A stretch of 62,551 bases of DNA, taken from an uncultured Gammaproteobacteria bacterium (GTDB lineage: Bacteria > Pseudomonadota > Gammaproteobacteria > Arenicellales > UBA868). A program made the translations under genes and the position numbers. The notes under the pieces were generated by a model. It made no database searches. It was given only the letters and a program-made list of their open reading frames with translations, and was not told the origin of the DNA. Below, piece after piece: positions 18,634-26,572 of the stretch (positions within the stretch are counted from its first letter, which is position 1; each line of letters begins with the position of its first letter). The DNA is taken from contig CAJQRU010000048.1 of the NCBI GenBank assembly GCA_905612355.1, forward strand, positions 1 to 62,551. Reading direction: 5' to 3'.

Positions 18634-20283
18634 TCAGGATTTATTGTGTGCCCCCGGATAGGCCACGCCGCCCATCACTGTCCCCCAGACCGCCACATCT
18701 TTTAACACCTCAACGGGCACGCCAGTCGGATCCTCATCAAGTACCGCAAAGTCAGCATACTTCCCAGGCTCAATGCTGCCGACGAGGTGATCCAGGTGGA
18801 GAGTGAAGGCAGCGCCAAGAGTCACCGCCCTGAGTGCGTCTTCGACATCAATACACTCGTTGGCACCCAGAACACGCCCGCTCGCGGTCAGCCGATTGAC
18901 GGCACACCATGCGGTAAACAGCGGACTCAACGGAGTGACCGGGGCATCTGAGTGAATAGTGAACGGCACACCAAGACGCTTTGCCGTTCCACACGCATTC
19001 ATACGCTTGGCGCGATCAGGACCCATGGTCAGCGCGAGATGTTGATCACCCCAGTAATAAATATGATTGGTAAATAGATTTGAGCAGATACCCAGCTGCG
19101 CCATCCGTTGGAACTGAGATTCATCTGCCATCTGGCAGTGGGTCAACGTGTGGCGATGATCTGATCGGGGCGCTTTGAGTAAGGCGTTTTCTATCGCATT
19201 AATCATTAACTCAGAGGCCTCATCACCATTGGTGTGCATATGCATTTGTACCCCGGCCGAGTGATAAGCCTCCACCATGTCGGTTAACGTCTGCGGGGGT
19301 AGATTCCAGATGCCATTGGGCTTCCCATTGAAATACCCGGGCCATTTCAAGCGTCCGGTAAAACCCTGGATCGAACCGTCGGTCATAATCTTGCATAGGC
19401 CGAAAAACAGTTTGTCGTTATTGTGACGTTTGAGGGATGCGACATGCCCAGGCCCTTCTTCTATCGACAGCGTCAAACCGGCAGCGGCCGGTACCAGGCG
19501 AAGCGGATAATCGGCATCGCGGGTCACTGCCAAATAATCGTTAACATTGTTATCCTCAACACGTGCATGCAGGTCAGTCGCGGTGGTTACCCCAACGTTG
19601 GTCGCTGTTCGGGCAAACGCCCATAAATCGTTGGCATTAATACCGTCGAAACGTCGCACATCAGTCACCCGGTAGGCCATGTATTGCGCTGCCATTTCAC
19701 CCAGTTCGCCAGTGGGATAACCCGCCGCATCTTTCATGACACCTTCGACATCGGTACTCGCGTCAATGCCAGCCAGTTCCAGCACCTTGCGGCTGACATT
19801 CAACAGATGGCCATTGGAATGCTGCACAAGAATACGTCGATCAAGAGAGACTTTGTCCAGGTGCGACGTCGTCATGCGAACCCCATCATCAAAATAGATG
19901 GGGTCAAACCCCCATGCCACCAGGGTCTGCTCGAAATCATCCAGCGTCCTTTCTATCTCCTGCAGTCGTTCAAGCACGCCATCGAGACTCTTAATACCCG
20001 GCCACACACGGCCATCAGGATCCGTGCGATCGAAGTAACCTACATAGGTGTTTTCCCAAACCGAACCATTCATGGCGTGGCAATGGGCTTCAACAAAACC
20101 AGGTAACAGTGTCTTATCGGCAAATCGCGTGTCCAGCGTATAGTCCCCCCACCGCGCCAGATCATCCAGTGACCCCACTCCCAGTATGCGCCCCTCACTC
20201 ACCGCCACATGGGTTGCCACTGGCTGGTAGGCATTCATCGTGAGGATTTTTCGAGCAGAAAATATCGTGATTGCGCGTGCCAT
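18634..20283 (-). CDS. YtcJ-like metal-dependent amidohydrolase
   Basis: A 549-residue amidohydrolase-superfamily enzyme with the beta-sandwich start (ILTMNAYQPVATHVAVSEGRILGVG), metal-binding LPGFVEAHCHAMNG (HxH near residue 65), KIMTDGSIQGFTG, MHMHTNGDEASELM, HTLTHCQM and the catalytic-Asp segment TIHSDAPVTPLSP. YtcJ relatives hydrolyse amides or formamide-like bonds of small molecules; the substrate is unknown. It forms a two-gene unit with the CobW chaperone and faces the peptide-type importer, which could supply its substrate (inference). Length and motifs are complete. Confidence 0.91.
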   Translation of the reverse strand: MARAITIFSARKILTMNAYQPVATHVAVSEGRILGVGSLDDLARWGDYTLDTRFADKTLLPGFVEAHCHAMNGSVWENTYVGYFDRTDPDGRVWPGIKSLDGVLERLQEIERTLDDFEQTLVAWGFDPIYFDDGVRMTTSHLDKVSLDRRILVQHSNGHLLNVSRKVLELAGIDASTDVEGVMKDAAGYPTGELGEMAAQYMAYRVTDVRRFDGINANDLWAFARTATNVGVTTATDLHARVEDNNVNDYLAVTRDADYPLRLVPAAAGLTLSIEEGPGHVASLKRHNNDKLFFGLCKIMTDGSIQGFTGRLKWPGYFNGKPNGIWNLPPQTLTDMVEAYHSAGVQMHMHTNGDEASELMINAIENALLKAPRSDHRHTLTHCQMADESQFQRMAQLGICSNLFTNHIYYWGDQHLALTMGPDRAKRMNACGTAKRLGVPFTIHSDAPVTPLSPLFTAWCAVNRLTASGRVLGANECIDVEDALRAVTLGAAFTLHLDHLVGSIEPGKYADFAVLDEDPTGVPVEVLKDVAVWGTVMGGVAYPGAHNKS

Positions 20284-20511
20284 GAGTCAGGTGCTCTCTA
20301 AAAGTGTCGGTCGGATCGTTAGAATGAATCAGGCCGGGCCATCGTTACAGAACTATCGCAACATCTGCTTGCATCATACCGGGCACGCTACCTGCTACGG
20401 TAATCAGTTGTCGATGAGCGACTGGAGGGATCGAGCCGACCGAGTCTTTCGATAATCCAGCAGCGCTCGATGCAACACGGGACTCTCGTGACGGTCGACG
20501 AAATATCACCC

Positions 20512-21306
20512 CTACCGAAACTCTCTGCCGACGTCGATACCTTCTTCTATCGCCGTGTGCTCCGGGGACAAAACTTCGGTCACTGTCTTGGCCCACGCCG
20601 CATTCGATTGTCTCTCCCACGCATCACGCTGCCAGACACCTTCATCAGATGGGTGCCACCACCAATTGCGTCCACCCAGTTCACCCATCCAAGTGTAAAG
20701 CAGGAGAACCGGCGAATCCCCCATCGTTAACGCATGCAGTCGATTGGAAGGCGTCAACGAGACCTGGCCCGGGCCAAGCGTACCTTCCACCTGCCCTAGA
20801 CCATGTTGAATCTGCACCGTTCCAGACGCACCGAAATAAATTTCGGTCGCTTGATGCTGATGAAGTGGGTAGTGCAACCGTGGCCGAAGCAGAAAAAGGC
20901 CCGCCAACAACTCGGTTGATTTAATCAGCCCCCGTGGACCGATCATCTGAGCCGCATACATCCCCGACGCGAGATCCCTCATCGGGTTATCTGATAGTCC
21001 AGTCGAGTCTCCATCCGCAGCATAAATTTGGTACCAACGTCCCGCACTCGCAGCGGCGTGGATTGCACTGACCAACGCAGGCAATCCATCGAGTTGATCG
21101 CGCGCCATGCGCAACCAGTCATCTGGACCGGCGGGCAACTTAACTGGTGGGTCAGAATCATCCTGTACGTCGCCCACACCCTCCAAGGCAGTCCGAAACT
21201 GTTCTAGCCAAGCACTGACATCGTCAGTCAGTGGGTTGACAGGTGCATCGGCGCTCTTGAGAGCAGCCGACAATTCGTGCGCAAAGGTCGCCGCAATGCC
21301 TGTCAT
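20512..21306 (-). CDS. Dimethylsulfoniopropionate lyase-family cupin protein
   Basis: A 264-residue protein with an alpha-helical N-terminal half and a cupin C-terminal half. The cupin motif LHYPLHQHQATEIYFGASG (about residues 142-160) carries the HxHxxxExY metal and active-site pattern seen in the DddQ/DddL/DddW/DddK group, followed by LTPSNRLHALTMGDSPVLLLY with the third His. Characterised members cleave DMSP to dimethyl sulfide and acrylate using a transition metal. No acrylate-processing or DMSP-uptake genes are linked, so activity on DMSP is unproven; a different beta-elimination or an unrelated cupin activity is possible. A 228-base gap separates it from the amidohydrolase on the same strand. 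Confidence 0.8.
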   Translation of the reverse strand: MTGIAATFAHELSAALKSADAPVNPLTDDVSAWLEQFRTALEGVGDVQDDSDPPVKLPAGPDDWLRMARDQLDGLPALVSAIHAAASAGRWYQIYAADGDSTGLSDNPMRDLASGMYAAQMIGPRGLIKSTELLAGLFLLRPRLHYPLHQHQATEIYFGASGTVQIQHGLGQVEGTLGPGQVSLTPSNRLHALTMGDSPVLLLYTWMGELGGRNWWWHPSDEGVWQRDAWERQSNAAWAKTVTEVLSPEHTAIEEGIDVGREFR

Positions 21307-21411
21307 TACTGAATTTTAAGTCGAATTACCGACCAAAACGGGCAGGACTCACTTAACTGCCGCCACGCCATCATCCGCCGACAGACACCGTATTGCATTG
21401 AGTTGTGTTAA

Positions 21412-21705
21412 CTAATTCTCAACAACAACAGGACCAGACACTGCATCGGTTACCCCCAACTCGGGGGAGATCTCTTCCAGCAGATCGCGAAAGCTATCCA
21501 AAAAAGCAATCATCTCGGGCCGTGCCGAGACCAAAGCATCTTCTGAGCCCCAGAAACCGATGCCGCAATATTGTCCTTCGTCGGTTCTAATCAATAGTTG
21601 ACTGAGCATTCCATCGAACAACGGACAATCGCGATAGGCCTTCTCAAATGCGGCGATACATTCCTCCTTCACCCTGAACCGCACCACATTGCTGTACTTA
21701 ACCAT
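21412..21705 (-). CDS. Small dimeric alpha/beta-barrel (ABM-like) protein
   Basis: A 97-residue protein from MVKYSNVVRFRVKEE. The start at 21705 has GGAG 7 bases upstream; an upstream TTG-type extension is unlikely. The pattern beta-strand, helix (CIAAFEKAYRDCP), strand (SQLLIRTDEGQYCGIGFW), helix (MIAFLDSFRDLLEEI) fits the ferredoxin-like antibiotic-biosynthesis-monooxygenase fold. Members are cofactor-free monooxygenases, heme-degrading enzymes or have no known activity. No catalytic residues can be named here. It ends about 105 bases downstream of the DMSP-lyase-family gene, possibly the same transcript. Confidence 0.6.
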   Translation of the reverse strand: MVKYSNVVRFRVKEECIAAFEKAYRDCPLFDGMLSQLLIRTDEGQYCGIGFWGSEDALVSARPEMIAFLDSFRDLLEEISPELGVTDAVSGPVVVEN

Positions 21706-21905
21706 TGCTTTTCTCCATTTTGCCAGATCGGGAACCGTTCGATGAGTATAACTCCCCATCAGCTGTCAAATTTTGGCGCCCATTCAATTACACCCACACA
21801 GGGGTCGTGACAGAAAAAGTAGCCTTCACCACTTCACCACTTCGGCACCCTCGTTTTACAAATCTATAATCACGTCACGGACAACCACTGCCCCGCAGGA
21901 TCGCA

Positions 21906-22322
21906 TCATCCAAGTGATGGCTGCTTTTCGTGCTGGGGTATGTCTGTCAAATTATGTACCCAGCCCTGGGCCGACTGACACCAGACCTGTCGTTTGGGTA
22001 CCAGCTGATCTCTCTGGCGCACCGTCCCGACCCGCAGGCCGAAGAACGACGAACCTTCGCCAACGGTCTTGGCATAAAGTCGAGTCCCGCAGTCGGGGCA
22101 AAACGCCAACGCTCTCACCGTACCGCTGTCCGCTACTTTCTCATAAATCTTTAATTCACCACTCAACAGATGAAATCCTTCCTCCAGGATCCCCACCACC
22201 ACACCGTACGCAGTACCCGAATGGGTCTGGCAATCAGTGCAGTGACAAATGGCCACAGTCTCTGGGTCGACAATGGCCTCGTAACGAACCGATTGACAAA
22301 AACAACTCCCTTCGACTTTCAT
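21906..22322 (-). CDS. GFA-fold (glutathione-dependent formaldehyde-activating/CENP-V) zinc protein
   Basis: A 138-residue protein with the Cys pattern of the GFA family: GSCFCQSVRY at residues 5-14, ICHCTDCQTHSGTAY at 25-39 and FCPDCGTRLYA near 75-85. These bind two zinc ions. The name comes from Gfa of Paracoccus, which binds glutathione; most members have no defined activity. AAGGGAG lies 8 bases upstream of the ATG. It is on the same strand as the barrel protein but separated by about 200 bases. Confidence 0.9.
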   Translation of the reverse strand: MKVEGSCFCQSVRYEAIVDPETVAICHCTDCQTHSGTAYGVVVGILEEGFHLLSGELKIYEKVADSGTVRALAFCPDCGTRLYAKTVGEGSSFFGLRVGTVRQRDQLVPKRQVWCQSAQGWVHNLTDIPQHEKQPSLG

Positions 22323-22651
22323 GGCGTTAACTCCCTTATAGATCGCCTGCCCGATACACGCGTTTGCACACGGTATTTCATCATAAAAACGTTATCCACC
22401 AATAGCTCCGAGCCCTCCACTGATACCCAGTCCCATTTTCGTCTCATGATCATAACAATGCGCAGCGAAGCTGAGCACGCGGCGCGGTTAAGCGTCGGTA
22501 ACTCGCTACATTTCGTCGCATGAATGCCTCTGATTCCATGGGCATAACGGTGACATTATCTATCCGTTGACAAGTTTCGCTTTCGTGAATTTGATTCTGA
22601 CCCCGTTTCAACCGAACCTACTCGTCACAGTACAGACTAACAGGAGAGCGC
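22323..22651. other. Divergent intergenic region
   Basis: This gap divides the minus-strand GFA gene from the plus-strand small-protein genes. No coding frame is convincing. It holds the promoter candidate listed separately near its right end and presumably that of the GFA gene at the left. Confidence 0.4.
22567..22595 (+). promoter_or_regulatory. Sigma-70 promoter for the small-protein/BVMO region
   Basis: A consensus -35 TTGACA (22567-22572) is followed after 17 bases by TTTGAT (22590-22595), matching 4 of 6 bases of the -10 consensus. The gene start at 22652 is 57 bases downstream with AGGAG before it. Confidence 0.6.
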
Positions 22652-22927
22652 ATGAGCATTACCGTCATCATTTCAGTGCAAGTTACCAACTTCGACGACT
22701 GGCAATCAAAGTTTGACAGCATCGAAGCGAGCCGCATCGAAGCCGGCATCAACGCCGCAGCTTACCGGGATCTGGACGACCCGACCCAATCCTATGTCAT
22801 CGGTACCGCCCCTTCCAAGGATATTTTTCTTGCATTCTTTTCATCACCGGAGCGACAAGACATTCAAGCCAGTGGTGTGATCACCTCCGTCCCACAGATT
22901 ACTTTTCTGGAAGAAGCCTGGTTTTAA
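22652..22927 (+). CDS. Small alpha/beta-barrel-like protein, 91 aa
   Basis: AGGAGAG lies just before the ATG. The product begins MSITVIISVQVTNFDDWQSKF, a beta-strand followed by the FDDW-type helix start common in small ferredoxin-fold stress or ABM-like proteins, and ends in a strand plus FLEEAWF. The fold is inferred from pattern only, with no catalytic motif visible. It is the first gene of the plus-strand unit under the TTGACA promoter and is followed 76 bases later by another small protein of the same class. Confidence 0.7.
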   Translation: MSITVIISVQVTNFDDWQSKFDSIEASRIEAGINAAAYRDLDDPTQSYVIGTAPSKDIFLAFFSSPERQDIQASGVITSVPQITFLEEAWF

Positions 22928-23003
22928 ATGACAGGATATCGTTCTGTCATCCACTCATTGCCGTTAGACTGCGCGGCTCAACAAACACAACAGGAGAGGA
23001 TCG

Positions 23004-23384
23004 ATGGCCTCAAAAAATGGTCAATTAACATTCAACTTTGCATTGAGTGTCCCGGCCGATAAGGCAGCCGAAGTGGAGGCTATGATCGCGACTCATGCCC
23101 AGTGGATGCGCGAAACCCATTCCCTGGAGGCTGACGGAAGAATTCACCTGGTCGATTATCATGTTGCGAAATCTGAGGAGTTAAAAAATCTCCTTGACCC
23201 AACTGAGGGCACCACCGGCAACATTCTTTATTCAATTAATGAAGTCTATGTCCAGCCTGACGGAATTGATCAACACATGGCCCAGGGCATGCAGTGGGAA
23301 CACTTCGAGGCCTTCGCTGGAACCATCATGCAGTACGGAAAAGTGCTAATTGGCGGCGGGACCGTGATCCACTCAATGACTTGA
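23004..23384 (+). CDS. Conserved hypothetical small protein, 126 aa
   Basis: A strong AGGAGAGG precedes the ATG. The sequence alternates strands and helices (LTFNFALSVPADKAAEVEAM, then HAQWMRETHS, and NILYSINEVYVQ), consistent with a small alpha+beta barrel, and I do not recognise the family. It has no Cys, signal peptide or membrane span. A textbook terminator follows 60 bases after the stop, so it closes a two-gene unit with the preceding 91-residue protein. Confidence 0.75.
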   Translation: MASKNGQLTFNFALSVPADKAAEVEAMIATHAQWMRETHSLEADGRIHLVDYHVAKSEELKNLLDPTEGTTGNILYSINEVYVQPDGIDQHMAQGMQWEHFEAFAGTIMQYGKVLIGGGTVIHSMT

Positions 23385-23445
23385 TGAATGAACTCTGCGA
23401 GCAGGGAACATTCTGTGCGTTCAACTGACTCGCGATCGGCATCGA

Positions 23446-23477
23446 CAGGGAGGCAAAAAGCCTCCCTGTTTCTTTTT
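23446..23477 (+). terminator. Rho-independent terminator
   Basis: CAGGGAGGC (23446-23454) and GCCTCCCTG (23460-23468) form a perfect 9-bp stem around AAAAA, followed by TTTCTTTTT. It ends the unit of two small-protein genes. The remaining roughly 280 bases up to the monooxygenase start hold no gene and probably contain its promoter. Confidence 0.92.
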
Positions 23478-23757
23478 CAAAGTTTAAATAACGAAAGGCG
23501 TTGCGAAAAAGACGGAATCCGCAGCCCGACGTCATCCTCAGGACTGTCTGACATGTAACGCAATCAACCACGCTACCCGGCGTCCCCTTACCCAACTATG
23601 AAGTCGTAATAAAATGGCAAGAGAAAACGACGCTTTAATACCCGGCACAGCATCGATTAAAACCCCTGAAGTGATGGGTTAATCAGGATTTGGAATTGTG
23701 GCCGTAAGCGCTATTATTGCGGTGCCCACAGCTGATCTACATTAAGGAAGATTGCAG

Positions 23758-25401
23758 GTGCCAAAAGCTACATCGGATGCCGCCGAAGCCACAGCCAAAC
23801 GAGGTACAACTTCAGACGTTGTTGTAGTCGGTGCAGGGGTTTCGGGACTGTACTTACTCTACCGCCTCCGGGGTTTAGGACTGACGGTCACTGCCTTTGA
23901 AGCGGGCAGTGATGTTGGTGGTACCTGGTACTGGAATCGTTACCCGGGTTGCCGTTGTGATCTTGAAAGCCTCGAGTACTCTTACTCCTTTGCCAGTGAC
24001 CTGCAGCAGGAATGGCATTGGCCCGAACGCTACGGCACGCAACCGGAGATACTGCAATACGTTAATCATGTCGCCGATCGGTTCGATCTTCGCCGTTACA
24101 TCCAGTTTAATACTCGGGTTACCTCTGCCGTGTTCGACCCCGAGCGCAATCGGTGGACCATCAAAACTGATCAAGACGATACCGTCGATGCACGTTTCTG
24201 CATCATGGCCACAGGAAATTTATCGACACCTCGAACCCCAGACTTTCCTGGCCTCGACGCTTTCCAGGGCGAGTGGTATCACACGGGTCTGTGGCCCCAT
24301 GAGGAAGTGGATTTCACAGGGCTTCGCGTGGGAGTAATCGGCACCGGTTCATCGGGAGTGCAATCGATTCCGCATATCGCGGCGCAGGCGAAGCATCTTC
24401 ATGTGTTTCAACGCACGGCCAATTTCAGCCTGGAAGCACGCAATGCACCTATGGACCCGGAAAGAGAACGCCAACACAAGGCCAACTATCCAGCGCACCG
24501 TGACGCCGCGAATGACACTCCCTTTGGCATGTCGGGTCATCCCCCGCCGGAGAAATCAGCACTGGAGGTTCCGGCTGATGAACGCAATCAGATCTATGAG
24601 CGAAAGTGGGAACAAGGCGGTAGCGTCAGTTTCCTTTTCTCCTTTAACGACCTTCTCACTAACAAAGCATCCAATGACACGGCGTCAGACTTCGCGCGAA
24701 AGAAAATTCGTCAAAAAGTGAACAACCCTGAAGTGGCCGACTTACTAACGCCCACTACACATCCGATTGGCACCAAGCGACTGATTCTGGATACAAATTA
24801 CTACGAAACCTACAACCGCGACAATGTAACTTTGGTCGATGTCAAAAGCGCACCCATTGAGGAGATAACCAAGACAGGACTGCGCACGGCACAAGCAGGT
24901 TATGAACTTGATGCCATTGTTTTTGCCACGGGGTTCGACGCCATGACGGGCGCTATGCTGGATATCGATATTCGTGTGGAGGGCGGGCCCTCTCTCAAGG
25001 AAGCCTGGTCTGCTGGGCCTCGCACCTATTTGGGACTCATGATCGCCGGCTTCCCTAATCTGTTCATGATCATGGGGCCGGGTAGCCCAGGCGTTAAGGC
25101 ACAGATGATTCTCGGAGCAGAGCAACACACCGATTGGATCGCCGAGTGCTTACAACATCTTCGCTCTCGAGAACTGAGTAGTGTGGAGGCAACGGCCAAG
25201 GCCGAAGAAGATTGGGTTATCCATGTCAAAGAAGTGGCGGACTCTACTTTGTATCCGCTGGCGAACTCCTGGTATCTCGGGGCCAACATCCCCGGCAAAC
25301 CCCAGGTCTTTATGCCGTACGTTGGTGGATTTGGTCCCTACAAGAAGAAATGTGACGAAGTGGTGGCCAACGGCTACGAAGGTTTTTTACTGCGCCCCTA
25401 A
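23758..25401 (+). CDS. Type I Baeyer-Villiger monooxygenase (flavin-containing)
   Basis: A 547-residue FAD/NADPH monooxygenase. Chosen start is the GTG at 23758, 7 bases from AAGGAAG; a TTG at 23752 would be too close to that site. First dinucleotide fold VVVVGAGVSG at residues 21-30, GGTWYWNRYPGCRCD, the complete Baeyer-Villiger fingerprint FQGEWYHTGLWP at residues 169-180, and the second fold VGVIGTGSSGVQ. These enzymes insert oxygen next to a ketone to give an ester or lactone. All motifs are intact. Substrate (cyclic ketone, steroid or aliphatic) is not predictable. It is monocistronic between a terminator and a converging MscS gene. Confidence 0.93.
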   Translation: MPKATSDAAEATAKRGTTSDVVVVGAGVSGLYLLYRLRGLGLTVTAFEAGSDVGGTWYWNRYPGCRCDLESLEYSYSFASDLQQEWHWPERYGTQPEILQYVNHVADRFDLRRYIQFNTRVTSAVFDPERNRWTIKTDQDDTVDARFCIMATGNLSTPRTPDFPGLDAFQGEWYHTGLWPHEEVDFTGLRVGVIGTGSSGVQSIPHIAAQAKHLHVFQRTANFSLEARNAPMDPERERQHKANYPAHRDAANDTPFGMSGHPPPEKSALEVPADERNQIYERKWEQGGSVSFLFSFNDLLTNKASNDTASDFARKKIRQKVNNPEVADLLTPTTHPIGTKRLILDTNYYETYNRDNVTLVDVKSAPIEEITKTGLRTAQAGYELDAIVFATGFDAMTGAMLDIDIRVEGGPSLKEAWSAGPRTYLGLMIAGFPNLFMIMGPGSPGVKAQMILGAEQHTDWIAECLQHLRSRELSSVEATAKAEEDWVIHVKEVADSTLYPLANSWYLGANIPGKPQVFMPYVGGFGPYKKKCDEVVANGYEGFLLRP

Positions 25402-25558
25402 CGCCGCATTCGACACAAACCCATCTGTGGCATCCCAAGCCTAACTGATGATGATCAGTCCTGTCGCGATATTACCCGATCGACAAGATCAAAAGGACTA
25501 ACTCCGGTGAAACCGAACCTGGGCACTTGTCAGCAGGGGTCCATTTGGGCTGGCTACG

Positions 25559-26479
25559 TTACTCAGAATCTTCCCTTTCGGTTTGCCTGCGAACCGAAGC
25601 CGCATAGTCGGTGTAATCGGCACTGGCAGCCGATTGATCAACCTTCACAGCAGGTGCTTCTGCGGGAAACAAGTGAACGTCGCGCTGCGGAAACGGAATA
25701 CTGATACCGTGTTCATCGAGGCGTTCCTTGGCTTGTTTGGTCAGATCAAACAATAAGGACCAGTAGTCCTGCCGGTTAGTCCAACACCGCAAATTAAGAT
25801 TGACTGAGCTGTCGGCAAGTTCCTTCACCAGCACTTGATGGGCTGGTTCCTTTAAAATACGGCCATCATTGATCAAAAGGTCGTTTAATACGGTCATTGC
25901 CTGGTTCATATTGTCGCCATAACTGATGCCGATCACCAGATCCAGGCGCCGTGTTGGCAGCCGCGAGTAATTCGTGATCGCCGCGGATGCGAGTTGGGAG
26001 TTGGGCACCATGACAAAGATACCATCGTAACTTTCAAACTCTGTGGCAAAGAGACCGATCTCCCGCACAGTGCCTGCGATACCGCCGGCATCAATGTACT
26101 CGCCGATCTTGAACGGACGCAGAAACAGTAACAGTACACCAGCGGCGATGTTGGCCAACGTGCCTTGCAGCGCCAAACCGACGGCTAAGCCTGCCGCTCC
26201 CAGAACAGCGATGATACTGGTCGTCTGGACCCCAAACTGGGCAAGTACCGCTACCATCACCAGTATCAAAATCGAATACCTAACCAACTGAGTCACAAAG
26301 GAAAGCAGTGTTGCATCAACCCGCTCAACCGCACCCAACATCCTGGCGGTGTGCTTCTGCACCCATCCAGCCACAATCCACCCGGCGATCAGCAGTAAGA
26401 CAGCCCCCACCATATCGAGGGCGTAATCGATAATGAGGGCAATCAATGGACTGGCTGAACTGAATATTTCACTTGTCAT
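25559..26479 (-). CDS. Small-conductance mechanosensitive channel, MscS family
   Basis: A 306-residue inner-membrane protein with N-terminal helices and the pore helix VLGAAGLAVGLALQGTLANI near residues 95-115, then the LRPFKIGEYI linker and the soluble vestibule domain (GTVREIGLFATEFESYDG, FVMVPNSQL). MscS channels open under membrane tension to release solutes during hypo-osmotic shock. GGAGGAAG precedes the ATG. The C-terminus is longer by a charged tail (DYTDYAASVRRQTERED). It is divergent from recQ. Confidence 0.92.
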   Translation of the reverse strand: MTSEIFSSASPLIALIIDYALDMVGAVLLLIAGWIVAGWVQKHTARMLGAVERVDATLLSFVTQLVRYSILILVMVAVLAQFGVQTTSIIAVLGAAGLAVGLALQGTLANIAAGVLLLFLRPFKIGEYIDAGGIAGTVREIGLFATEFESYDGIFVMVPNSQLASAAITNYSRLPTRRLDLVIGISYGDNMNQAMTVLNDLLINDGRILKEPAHQVLVKELADSSVNLNLRCWTNRQDYWSLLFDLTKQAKERLDEHGISIPFPQRDVHLFPAEAPAVKVDQSAASADYTDYAASVRRQTEREDSE

Positions 26480-26572
26480 GGCAACTTCCTCCCCTCTTCT
26501 GCGATCAGGTTCGTGGCGGCCATTCTACTGACATCGACTTTGTAGCGTGAAAAATACAACCGAATCTTTCTG

